From Polyangium fumosum (GTDB lineage: Bacteria > Myxococcota_A > Polyangia > Polyangiales > Polyangiaceae): a stretch of 64,000 nt of DNA. A program made the translations under genes and the position numbers. Below are positions 54,143 to 62,641 of the stretch, one piece after another (the stretch's first letter is position 1; every line of letters begins with the position of its first letter). The notes under the pieces were generated by a model that saw only the letters and a list, made by a program, of their open reading frames with translations, had not been told where the DNA came from and did no database searches. The stretch covers positions 124,001 to 188,000 of the forward strand of contig NZ_SSMQ01000013.1 in assembly GCF_005144585.1 (NCBI RefSeq), in the 5' to 3' direction.

Positions 54143-55119
54143 TGACGAGCCCGTGGATTCACCTCGTCGGGGGCGCGGTGCTCCTGTACTTCGGCGCGGA
54201 GTGGTTCGTCGGCGGCGCGTCCGCTCTGGCGCTCGCCTTGCGGGTGCCGCAGATCCTCGTCGGCCTCACGGTCGTCGCTTACGGCACGTCGGCGCCCGAG
54301 GTCATCGTGGGCGTGCAGGCGGCGATCGACGGGCACGGCGAGGTGGCGCTCGGGAACGTCATCGGCTCGAACATCGTGAACATCGGCCTGATCCTCGGCC
54401 TCGCCGTGCTCATCCGGCCGGCGCGGGTGGACGGCGCGCTTCGCCAGCGTGAGCTGCCGATGTTCGTCGCGAGCGCGCTCCTCGTCCCGCTGCTCTTGCT
54501 CGACGGCGCGGTGCGCCGCTGGGAAGCGGCCGGGCTGCTCTTCGTGGCGGCCGCCTACACGGGATGGATGATCCGCGCCGCGCGCTCCGCTTCGGTGGTC
54601 GCCGAGGCCCGAGCCGACGCGGCCGTCGCCGAGCGAGCCGCGGACGAGGCCGGAGCCCCGAAGCGCGGAGGAGCCTTGCGATCCGTGGCGACGGCCGGCG
54701 TCGGCCTTTTGGTCCTGCTCCTCGGGGGCGACATCTTCGTCGACGGCGCAGTCTCGGTCGCGCGCGCGCTCGGAATGAGCGATCGGCTCGTCGGCCTCAC
54801 CATCGTCGCGGTGGGAACCTCGTTGCCCGAGCTCGTGACGGGGGTGATCGCCGCTCGACGCGGGCACGCCGACATCGTCATCGGCAATGTCGTGGGATCC
54901 AACATCTTCAACACGTTCCTCTGCCTGGGCGCCGCGGCGCTGGTGGGCCCGGTGCAGGCTCCGCTGAGGTCGCTCGGGCTGGATCTCGCGGGTCTGCTCG
55001 TGATGACGGGGCTCGGGGCGATGTTCATCCGGAGCGAGCGGACCGTCTCGCGCCTGGAGGGCGCGCTCGCGGTCGGCCTCTACGTGGCATTCACGGTCGT
55101 GACCGTGGTGCGAGGCTGA
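54142..55119 (+). CDS. Na+/Ca2+ exchanger-type (CaCA, YrbG-like) antiporter
   Basis: The 325-residue protein has two inverted halves, each with the CaCA alpha repeat. The first reads GLTVVAYGTSAPEVIVGVQAA...GNVIGSNIVNIGLILG. The second reads GLTIVAVGTSLPELVTGVIAA...GNVVGSNIFNTFLCLG. The Glu in each GTS.PE motif and the Asn in GSN.[VF]N bind the cation. About ten helices are expected. It is coupled to nhaA and probably serves Ca2+ or Na+ extrusion at the cytoplasmic membrane. A 37-bp piece of this gene (54456-54492) is repeated at about 55286-55325. Confidence 0.93.
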
Positions 55120-55383
55120 GCCCCCCTGCGTCGATCTTCACGACCGGAACATCGGGAAGGTCCAATGGCAGACATACATCCCTACAGCTCCGTACGCAGG
55201 CGGCGCGAACATGGTTCCAGGGCTGCGCCGATTCGATCGACGGGTTCGAGCGGACGGACGTGGTCGTCAATGCGGGCGCGAACCCCCGATGTTCGTCGCG
55301 AGCGCGCTCCTCTTCTTCCCGCTGCGACGAGACGAGACCAGCGGTCTAGACCGTTCCTCCAACGAGCAGGCCGGAGGTGAGAC
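55120..55383. other. Intergenic region with a duplicated antiporter fragment
   Basis: The 264 bases hold no convincing gene. A 71-codon frame (55165-55380, starting MADIHPYSSV) has a fair ribosome-binding site (GGGAAGG) but an Arg-rich translation. At about 55286-55325 lies a copy of bases 54456-54492 of the upstream antiporter gene (CCGATGTTCGTCGCGAGCGC and onward), broken off on both sides. The region looks like rearranged, decaying sequence. GGAGG for the hydrolase gene is at 55374-55378. Confidence 0.55.
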
Positions 55384-56535
55384 ATGCCCGCTCCTCAGCT
55401 CCCGATCGGATTCCAGCGCTTCCACGCGAACGATTTCGTGAACTACCAGCTCAACCGCGCCCACGCGCTGGGCACCCTGCCTCGGGCGACCGCCGAGCGT
55501 GGGGCTCTCCGGATCACGCGGCCGGAGGATGTACCCGCGGTCTTCGGTGCGCTCGCCAGCGAAGCCGAGCGTGAGGGGTGGTGGACCGAGGCCGCCGGAT
55601 GCTCCCGGGTGGCCGAGTTTTTCACCCCGCGCCCCTCCGACGAGCAGGTCGCCGCCTACGAGCGATACCGGGGGCTCTGGGATCGCGCGGTCGCCGACGA
55701 GGGTATCACCCGCCACGAGGTGCCGTTCGAGGGCGCCTTCCTGCCCGCCCTCCGCCGGCCCGCGGTAGGCGCCCCCCGAGGCACCGTGCTGGTGTTCGGT
55801 GGGTTCGACTCGGTGATCGAGGAGTTCTTCCCGATCTGGCGCAGTGTTTCCGAGGCCGGCTTCGACGCCATCGCCTTCGACGGACCTGGCCAAGGCGGCG
55901 CCCGCACGCGCCACGGCGTGCCGCACACCCACGACTGGGAGCGACCCGTCGCGGCCGTGCTGGATCATTTCAAGGTGGAGCGCGCGGCGCTCGTCGGGAT
56001 GTCGATGGGCGGGTACTGGTCGATCCGGGCGGCCTCGCGCGAGCCGCGTATCGCCGCCGTGGTCTCCTGGTCGCCGGTGTACGATTGGTTGGGCAGGTTC
56101 CCCCGGTTCGTCGGATCGCTCGTTCGTCGGATGGTGGGTTTCACGAGGTTCATGAACGCGACCATCCGCTGGCGAATGCGCCTGTTTCCCGTTCTCCGGC
56201 ACGTCGTGGGGCAGGCGAACTGGATGACCCGCACGGAGGAGCCGGTCGCGGCGGCGCGCTGGTTCCTGGGGATGAACGCGGAGCACCTCGGCTCGGCGCG
56301 TGTCACCGTGCCGACGCTCCTTTTCGTGGGAGAACATGACCGGTTCCAGCCCCCTGCGCTCGCGACTCTCCAGGCGCGTGCGCTCACCGCCGCCCCCGTG
56401 ACCACCCGCATCTTCACCGCCGTCGAGAATGCCGACCAGCACTGCCAGATGGGGAACCTGCCGCTGGCGACGGCGGAGCTCTGCGGCTGGCTCGGGCGAA
56501 CACTCCCGCCAATGCCGAAGCAGCATACCGCATGA
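55384..56535 (+). CDS. Alpha/beta hydrolase (FrsA/DUF1100-like)
   Basis: The 383-residue cytoplasmic protein has an N-terminal helical cap of about 125 residues and a hydrolase core. The core shows VLVFGGFDSVIEEFF, AFDGPGQGGA, the nucleophile elbow GMSMGG with Ser207, Asp319 in VGEHDRFQP, and His353 in ADQHCQ. The cap-first layout resembles DUF1100/FrsA-like hydrolases and 2,6-dihydropseudooxynicotine hydrolase. The substrate is unknown. Its stop overlaps the ATG of a broken TetR gene (ATGA), so it was probably regulated by that protein. Confidence 0.88.
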   Translation: MPAPQLPIGFQRFHANDFVNYQLNRAHALGTLPRATAERGALRITRPEDVPAVFGALASEAEREGWWTEAAGCSRVAEFFTPRPSDEQVAAYERYRGLWDRAVADEGITRHEVPFEGAFLPALRRPAVGAPRGTVLVFGGFDSVIEEFFPIWRSVSEAGFDAIAFDGPGQGGARTRHGVPHTHDWERPVAAVLDHFKVERAALVGMSMGGYWSIRAASREPRIAAVVSWSPVYDWLGRFPRFVGSLVRRMVGFTRFMNATIRWRMRLFPVLRHVVGQANWMTRTEEPVAAARWFLGMNAEHLGSARVTVPTLLFVGEHDRFQPPALATLQARALTAAPVTTRIFTAVENADQHCQMGNLPLATAELCGWLGRTLPPMPKQHTA

Positions 56536-56648
56536 GCTTCCAGCACCGTGAAGCCCTGCTCGCCGCCGCGCGATCGAGGCATTCATCACGTCCGGCTTCG
56601 GGGGCGCGTCGCTGAGCTCCATCCTGGTAACGGCGAGGATGAGCAATG
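56532..56648 (+). pseudogene. Broken TetR-family regulator (N-terminal HTH only)
   Basis: ATG 56532 overlaps the hydrolase stop and begins MSFQHREALLAAA, a TetR-like first helix. The frame then shifts near 56568. In the shifted frame the text continues IEAFITSGFGGASLSSILVTARMSNAQF, which fits helices 1-3 of a TetR DNA-binding domain with correct spacing (AA.EAF..SGF; SL..IL..A.MS.AQF). After about 56648 the sequence becomes hairpin array A4. So the gene has both a frameshift and a loss of its ligand-binding domain at the repeat junction. Confidence 0.7.
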
Positions 56649-56878
56649 CGCAGTTCATCGAACAGCCGGTAACGACCCTGCCAACCAAGGCGACAGCGCT
56701 GCGGGTTCAACGGGCGGCATACACGCCGCCCGCTTGAAACCCACCTCCATGGTCTTGCCACCGGCCCGTTGGAAGAACTGCGCATCGCGCAGTTCTTCCA
56801 CCTTCGGTCCAGGCCGTGCCTGGTCCGGGGTCGAGGGGGCGGACAGCCCCCCGCGGGGTCCGGGGCAGCGCCCCGGCG
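56645..56878. repeat. Hairpin-array repeat, copy A4 (composite, between convergent genes)
   Basis: The first part (about 56645-56700) is the reverse complement of the A3 core and its flanking stem (GCAGTTCATCGAACAGCCGG corresponds to A3 at about 40908-40927). It is followed by a GGGCGGC/GCCGCCC stem. The second part runs forward: GGTCTTGCCACCGG, an AACTGCGC/GCGCAGTT stem at 56770-56800, CCAGGC/GCCTGG, a GGGGGC/GCCCCC stem, and a CGGGGC/GCCCCG stem near 56860-56876. It ends just before the stop of the convergent lipoprotein gene. Confidence 0.8.
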
Positions 56879-56885
56879 CGGCGCC

Positions 56886-59800
56886 TCAGTTGATCCCGCA
56901 GACCACCTTGCCGTTGGCCTCGTCCTTGTTGTTGCCGTCGTTGCACTCCTGCACCGTGTTTTGCGGGTCCACGATGGCGTAGATCAGCACGAGCAGGTTG
57001 GGCGGGAAGTTCGACATCTTCGACGTCAGCATCACGCTTTGACCCGGGTCCAGCGGGCCTGCGATCGTCTCCTCGTGGACCGGCGTGCCGCCCTGGTTGG
57101 GATCACCCGCGTAGAATCGTACGAGGATGTTGCTCGCCGGGGCGGAGCCATCGTTGTAGACCGTCGCCGAGACCGTCGGCGAAGGGCATGAGCCGTCGGA
57201 GGCTACGCCCACGTCGATGCGCAGATCTGGCTGCACCTCGCCCGGCGCGACCATGGCTTCGAGGGTGTTGTTGTCCTCGATGCATTCGCGCTCCTGGTTT
57301 GCGGCGTCCACGACCACGCGCACCTTCTCCGGCAGCGTCCCCGGCGAATTGTTCATCGCGTCGTAGCTCACGGTCACCAGGATGGATTGCCCTGGCTCCA
57401 GGCTCGTCCCGAGCACCGCCGTCAGCGGCGTCTGCGCGGCGTCTGCGTAAAGCGCCTCGTTTGGCGTCCCGTTCATCCATTCGCCGTAGAAGGCGACGAC
57501 CACGCCTGGGCCCACGCGCACGTCGCCGTCGTTGCGGATCTCGACCGTGATGTCGAGCTTCGTGGAGAGCTGCCCGCAGGCGGCGTCCGGCGACGACATT
57601 TGAATGCCCGAGACCTGGAGATCCGGCGCGACGCCGAACGAGCGCGGGTTCGAGCGGTACGTGTTGTACTCGCGCCCATTGTAGGTCTTCCAGTTCTCCG
57701 GCTCGAGCGGCGGGATCGCCCCGCTCTCCAGCACATTCGTCACGTGGTAGGCGTGCTGGTTCCAGATGCGCCGCGCGGGCACCCACGTATCGCTCGTGTC
57801 GCCCCAGACCGCGATGCCGTTCGGGTAGTTGTAGCCCACCGAGCACGAGCTCGAATCGTTGTTCGAGCAGAACACGATCTCTGCGTTGCCGTCGTTGTCG
57901 ACGTCGGCGATGACCGGGTTTTCCGTGCGTGTCCGGCTCGGCGAGTGCTCCTTGAAGAGCACCTCCGACGTCGTGCCGTCGTAGATGCGGAACCAGCACT
58001 CGTCGTTGTAGATGACCTCGGCTGCGCCGTCGCCGTTGAAATCGAAGACGCTGGAGGCCGTGACGCGGCTCGAATCGTCCTCCGTGATGCGCATCCAGCC
58101 GTTGTGCAGGCACACGCACGCGCCTTTGGCCGTGTTGCAGACCGCGCCTGCGCTGCATTCGGCGTCGGTCGTGCAGGCCGCGCCGGGCGCGCGGGCGGGG
58201 TTCGTGTTCGCGGCGGCGTCGCTGATCGCCGTGGGCCACGCCGGGCAGCTCGCCGCCGTCGCTTGCAGGTCGATCATCATGTACCGCGTGCCGAACGCGG
58301 TGCCGATCTCGGGGAACCCGTCGCCGTCGAAATCGTCGACGTTCGGCGCGCCGCCGTTGTCGCCCGCGTTCAGGTTCGTGAAGCGCCGCTGCGTGCCGGT
58401 CTCGCCGTTGTAAATCGCGAGGTAGCCGCGCGAGACCAGGATGACCTCGGGCTTGCCGTCGGGCGCGTTGCCCGGCCCCGGCGCCGCTGCCTCGTCCGCG
58501 CCGAGGATATCGGCCACGGCGCAGAAGCCCTCGCGTTGCGTGTTTGGCACCTTCGCGGCCCCGTTGACGGCCTGCGCGTCCCAGACGACCTCGAGCTGGC
58601 CGAGGCAAAAGGCGCTCATGTCGCCCGCCGCGCAATCGGCGCGTTTCTCGACGCCGGCCGGCGGCGTGGGGAACCGGTAGACCGTGCTGCCTGCCACGAT
58701 CTCCTGCTTGTTGTCCCCGACGAGGTTTGCCACGCAGGAGATGGCCCCCTGCCCGTTGTTGCCGTTGACCGTGAGCGTGCCGGCGAACCTGTCGACGAAC
58801 ACGAGCTTGTTCGTCACCGGATCCTTGCCGAGCGTGAAGACGAACCGGCCGACGATGATCTCGGCGAAGCCCTTGCCGTCCACGTTCGCGAGCGTGATGG
58901 CGGGGACGTTGTAGCCCGCCGAGGGCAATTGATTCACCGCCGACTGCACGATGATGTCGCCCTTGTTGTCGAGGATGGCGACGCCGCCGGTCGACACGCC
59001 CGACACGACCTCCGTGGGCATCACGATCTCGGGCACGCCGTCATTGTCGAGATCCCCCGCCGCGAGCGAGCCTGTCGAGTTCGCGATGCCTTGCGTGTTC
59101 ACCCACGCCTTGTTCAGCGGATCGCCCTCGTGCCAGACGTTCGTCCCGGCGTTGGCGAAATAGTCCTTGCCCTTGTTCGGGCCGCCGCCGTGGATCGCGC
59201 GGACCACGCCGTCCTCGTCGGCCAGCGTCGAGTGGTACGTGGTGAACACGATCTCCGGGAAGTCGAGCTCGTTGATGAGGCCGTCGCCGTTGTCGTCGTC
59301 GAGGTTCACGACGAGCGGCGTCATGCTCACCTGCGCCGAACCCGCGAAGGGCGCGTTGACGGCCACGTTGTTCGGCGTGACGCCGGTCCCGCCCCACTGG
59401 ATCTCCTTCTTCGGCAAGACCTGCGAGAACGGGACGGGCGGCAGCGTGCAGGTCGCGGGCTTGCCCGTGCCGACGCATTGACCGACCTCGCAGGCCGTGT
59501 CCGGCGGGCAATCCCAGTCGTCCTCGCAGGGGCACGAAGCGTCGCCCATGCCGGGGTCCGTGCACACGCTCATGTAATACGAGGTGCTGCCGCAGGTGAA
59601 CTGCGCGGTCGTCCCGGCGCCGTTCGCGTTGCATGCATAAAGCTCGTTCCCCGTGCACGTCGTCGTGCCGGGGACGCAGGCGTCGTCGACGCAGATCGTG
59701 CCATTGCAATACTGGCTCGCCGGGCACTGCACGTCCTGCGTGCAGGAGATGTCCTTGCAGATCGCGCCGCCGCCGGGCGTGACCTCGCAGATCTCGGTGG

Positions 59801-60128
59801 GCTTGCAGTTCAGCATGCCGCACTCGTTGTTCACGCAGCCGGGCATTCCATCCGGCAGCACCTCGCAGTGCTGATCGGGCGCGCACTGGATGCCGACGCA
59901 CAGGTCCCCGCCGCCGCCTTGGCCGCCTTGGCCGCCGGCGCCGCCGGAGCCCGCGAGGATGATTCCGCCGTCGCCGCCGTCGCCGCCTGAGCCGCCGGTG
60001 CCGCCGGTGCCGCCGCTGCCGGAGGGGGTTCCCGAAGTGGTTGGCTGCTGCGCCTCGCCGCCACAACCGGCGGAGAGGAGCGCGAGCAGCGGGAGCGCTG
60101 TCAGGAGAAAGGAGCTCGATCGTCGCAT
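56886..60128 (-). CDS. Large secreted lipoprotein with FG-GAP/VCBS-like and CARDB-like domains
   Basis: The 1080-residue product has a lipoprotein signal (LLSAGC, Cys22) and a Gly-rich linker (GGTGGTGGSGGDGG). Residues about 75-225 form a Cys-rich EGF- or Dickkopf-like region. Repeated calcium-binding loops of the FG-GAP/VCBS type follow (NLDDDNGDGLINELDFPEIVF; AGDLDNDGVPEIVMP; DDFDGDGFPEIG; FDFNGDGAAEVIYND; DVDNDGNAEIVFCS). Two C-terminal CARDB-like beta domains end it (PDLQVSGIQMSSPDAACGQLSTKLDITVEIRNDG; PDLRIDVGVASDGSCPSPTVSATVYNDG). It is probably a surface beta-propeller protein for adhesion or binding. No catalytic motif was seen. Confidence 0.88.
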   Translation of the reverse strand: MRRSSSFLLTALPLLALLSAGCGGEAQQPTTSGTPSGSGGTGGTGGSGGDGGDGGIILAGSGGAGGQGGQGGGGDLCVGIQCAPDQHCEVLPDGMPGCVNNECGMLNCKPTEICEVTPGGGAICKDISCTQDVQCPASQYCNGTICVDDACVPGTTTCTGNELYACNANGAGTTAQFTCGSTSYYMSVCTDPGMGDASCPCEDDWDCPPDTACEVGQCVGTGKPATCTLPPVPFSQVLPKKEIQWGGTGVTPNNVAVNAPFAGSAQVSMTPLVVNLDDDNGDGLINELDFPEIVFTTYHSTLADEDGVVRAIHGGGPNKGKDYFANAGTNVWHEGDPLNKAWVNTQGIANSTGSLAAGDLDNDGVPEIVMPTEVVSGVSTGGVAILDNKGDIIVQSAVNQLPSAGYNVPAITLANVDGKGFAEIIVGRFVFTLGKDPVTNKLVFVDRFAGTLTVNGNNGQGAISCVANLVGDNKQEIVAGSTVYRFPTPPAGVEKRADCAAGDMSAFCLGQLEVVWDAQAVNGAAKVPNTQREGFCAVADILGADEAAAPGPGNAPDGKPEVILVSRGYLAIYNGETGTQRRFTNLNAGDNGGAPNVDDFDGDGFPEIGTAFGTRYMMIDLQATAASCPAWPTAISDAAANTNPARAPGAACTTDAECSAGAVCNTAKGACVCLHNGWMRITEDDSSRVTASSVFDFNGDGAAEVIYNDECWFRIYDGTTSEVLFKEHSPSRTRTENPVIADVDNDGNAEIVFCSNNDSSSCSVGYNYPNGIAVWGDTSDTWVPARRIWNQHAYHVTNVLESGAIPPLEPENWKTYNGREYNTYRSNPRSFGVAPDLQVSGIQMSSPDAACGQLSTKLDITVEIRNDGDVRVGPGVVVAFYGEWMNGTPNEALYADAAQTPLTAVLGTSLEPGQSILVTVSYDAMNNSPGTLPEKVRVVVDAANQERECIEDNNTLEAMVAPGEVQPDLRIDVGVASDGSCPSPTVSATVYNDGSAPASNILVRFYAGDPNQGGTPVHEETIAGPLDPGQSVMLTSKMSNFPPNLLVLIYAIVDPQNTVQECNDGNNKDEANGKVVCGIN

Positions 60129-60206
60129 GATCGAGCAGGATATCGGAACGACGCCTCCGCGGAAATCGAGAAAAGGCCGCGTACCACATGACGCGGCGCC
60201 CTCGCT

Positions 60207-62501
60207 TCACGGGACGGGCACGATGCTCATCCAGTTCAGCATCGTGTATTCATCTTGTTGCCCTGCCTCCATCGTGACGTTGCCGTCGTTCACGTCGACG
60301 ACCACCGACGCGACCCGGTAGGGCGTGGCGGGCGTCGTGGCCACGGCGTCGAAGAGCGTCTGCCCCTCCACGACGACACGATTCTTCTCGTACGTGCCAT
60401 CGTGCCAGCCGATGGAGACCGTGACCTCGTACTTGCCCTTCGCGATATCCCAGTTGAACGTGTCGGTGCGCCCGTAATCGTTGTAGATCACGCTCTTCTG
60501 GAGCTCCGAGACCGGCGCATTCGTGAGGTACTTGTAGAGCATGATCCCCGGATCGCCGATGTACGGCCCCGACCAGCCGTACCCTCGTTTCGCTTCGTAG
60601 GCCTCCCAGCCGACCTTGATCCATTCGTGGCCGTCCACCACGAGCGGATTCGCGGCAGGCTGTCCGTTCGGGTCCTGGAAGTTGATGTAATAGGCGGCGC
60701 GCGGGTGGGCGCCCTCCGGGGTGGAGTCGAGCGCGGGGCAGCCGTTCACCTTGCCTTCGAGGTAAAGGCCGAGCTGGTCGCGCAGGTGCGCGAGCGCGGA
60801 GGCGTCGCGCGTGTAGGAGGTCGGCGAGGAGACGGCGCTCGCGGCCGAGAGGTCGCAGCCCGTGGCTTCCTCCGGCGTCTTTGGCATCGTGCCGCCCGCC
60901 GCGCGGAGCAGGTATTCGAAGTCCTCGGCGCCTTCGCGCAAAAGCTCCCAGCGAATGCTGCTCACGAGCGCGCCGTCCTCGGGGGGATAAAGCAGAAAGC
61001 CGTCACCGTTCTGCTTCGTGCCCTGCGGCCGCGGGTTCTGGTAGGGATCACTCCCCCAGCCCGTGACCGAGTAATAAGCGAACCCGCGGATCCGGTACTT
61101 CCACGCGGCCCAGTGGGCGATGCGCGTCTCGATGCCGGGGTGGTCGATCGTGATGGGGTTGAAATGCGGCGGGAGGTCGCCGTAGAGGAAATACCACCAC
61201 ACGGTCTCCCCGAGCGCCTGGCGCGTCTTGGCGTAGGCGGGATCGAAGTGCGAGAGGTCGGCCCACCAGAGGTCGTAATGGCCACTGCCGATCGAGGCGT
61301 GCTCGGCGATCTCGGGCTTCGGCTCCTCGCTGATCGCGAGGCGCAGGTTCGGCGCGGCCTTCTTGGCGAGCTCCGCGAGGAACGCGGCGACGGCGTAATC
61401 CTCGGGGCCCTGGGGCTCGTTCTGCACGTAATAATAGCCCTTGTCCTGCCAGCCCTTCGCCACGAGGTAGGCGTCGATCGCGGCGAGCAGCTTCGACCAC
61501 TCGGCGTTGTACTCGGGCGTGCCGAAAGCGTCCTGGCCGCGGTCCTTGCCGCAGAACGTCTGCGGCCGCGGCCGCACGTTGTCGACGAACTGCATGATCT
61601 GAAACGAAGGAAACCCGACCCCGTTCCACCCGGCGCCGTCGATGTACGCGGGGCCGAGCTGGGAGAAGTCGTAGGGATTGTTCTCCTCCAGGAACGAGCC
61701 CGTCGCGCAATCGTACTCGATGCCGCCGTTGTAATTGAGCCCGGCCGGCCAGGCGACGCTGCCCGGGACGAGGCGGTGCTCGTAGAAGAAGTCTTTCAGC
61801 GCGCGGACCTTCTCCAGGCTCTCGCTGCCGCCGAGGGCCTCGAAGCTCGTGTTCCAGTTGCCGTCGAAGCCGAGCTTCGCCGGGAGCTCGAAATCGTAGA
61901 CGTGGAGCGTGACGGGGATGTCCTGCGTGGCGCCCGCAGTCGTGACCGTGAGGGTCGCGGTATAGTCCCCGGCGGCGGCCCCGGGCGGGACGCGCACGGT
62001 GATCCAGAACGGCTGGTTTTCGCCCGCGGCGAGGTCGTGCGAGGCGCCGAAGGCCGTCGGGTGGAGCGGATCCGGGACGTAGGGGCTCACGATCGACGCA
62101 GGATCCGAGGGCTCCGTGATGTGGACGTACCCGACGCGGTGCATCCGGACGTCGTCGAGCGTGCCGGGGCCGGTGAACGGCGTGAGCGTGATCGAGGTTT
62201 TGCCGGCGGCGTCGGGGCGGACGACGATCTGAAAAGGCTCGAGCTCGTTCTTGGCCGCGGAGATGTGGATGCCGTCGCCGGTGCTGGAAGGCGGCGTTGC
62301 CTCGCGGAGGATCTTGTCCATGGGCGTCGCGGTCCAGAGCGTCGCGCCCGCGGGCGAGGGCAAGACGAAGGCGCGATCGCCGGACGGCGTGCAATCGGTG
62401 CAAGGCGGGAGCGGCGGCTTCCCATTGCCGCCGGGCGGCCCGTCGGGGGAGCCACAAGCGAAGAGCGGGAGCACGAGCAAGGCGAAGCGAAAGCGGGGCA
62501 T
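60207..62501 (-). CDS. Secreted lipoprotein with DUF4091 (glycoside hydrolase-like) domain
   Basis: Start 62501 is preferred over 62513 because the GGAGGA between the two Met codons is its ribosome-binding site. The 764-residue protein has a lipoprotein signal (LPLFACG, Cys16) and an N-terminal beta domain (SAAKNELEPFQIVVRPD). A TIM-barrel-like region follows (YYVQNEPQGPEDYAVAAFLAELAKKAAPNLRLAISEEPKPE, WWADLSHFDPAYAKTRQ). The DUF4091 C-terminus IRWELLREGAEDFEYLLRA is next, and then a beta-sandwich of carbohydrate-binding type with VTVSIGWHDGTYEKNRVVVEGQTLFD. It is likely a surface-bound carbohydrate-active protein; the substrate is unknown. Confidence 0.88.
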   Translation of the reverse strand: MPRFRFALLVLPLFACGSPDGPPGGNGKPPLPPCTDCTPSGDRAFVLPSPAGATLWTATPMDKILREATPPSSTGDGIHISAAKNELEPFQIVVRPDAAGKTSITLTPFTGPGTLDDVRMHRVGYVHITEPSDPASIVSPYVPDPLHPTAFGASHDLAAGENQPFWITVRVPPGAAAGDYTATLTVTTAGATQDIPVTLHVYDFELPAKLGFDGNWNTSFEALGGSESLEKVRALKDFFYEHRLVPGSVAWPAGLNYNGGIEYDCATGSFLEENNPYDFSQLGPAYIDGAGWNGVGFPSFQIMQFVDNVRPRPQTFCGKDRGQDAFGTPEYNAEWSKLLAAIDAYLVAKGWQDKGYYYVQNEPQGPEDYAVAAFLAELAKKAAPNLRLAISEEPKPEIAEHASIGSGHYDLWWADLSHFDPAYAKTRQALGETVWWYFLYGDLPPHFNPITIDHPGIETRIAHWAAWKYRIRGFAYYSVTGWGSDPYQNPRPQGTKQNGDGFLLYPPEDGALVSSIRWELLREGAEDFEYLLRAAGGTMPKTPEEATGCDLSAASAVSSPTSYTRDASALAHLRDQLGLYLEGKVNGCPALDSTPEGAHPRAAYYINFQDPNGQPAANPLVVDGHEWIKVGWEAYEAKRGYGWSGPYIGDPGIMLYKYLTNAPVSELQKSVIYNDYGRTDTFNWDIAKGKYEVTVSIGWHDGTYEKNRVVVEGQTLFDAVATTPATPYRVASVVVDVNDGNVTMEAGQQDEYTMLNWMSIVPVP

Positions 62502-62641
62502 CGGTTCCTCCATCCCCGATGGTACGGCGGATCCGCGGCAAAACGCGAGCCACGGGCGCTCGCCCGCCCGAGCACGTTCCGCCCCCCGCAGGTCTCTGCT
62601 ATCACCTGCCCGCTCGCCCTGCCCCTCGCCCCCGCATCGCC

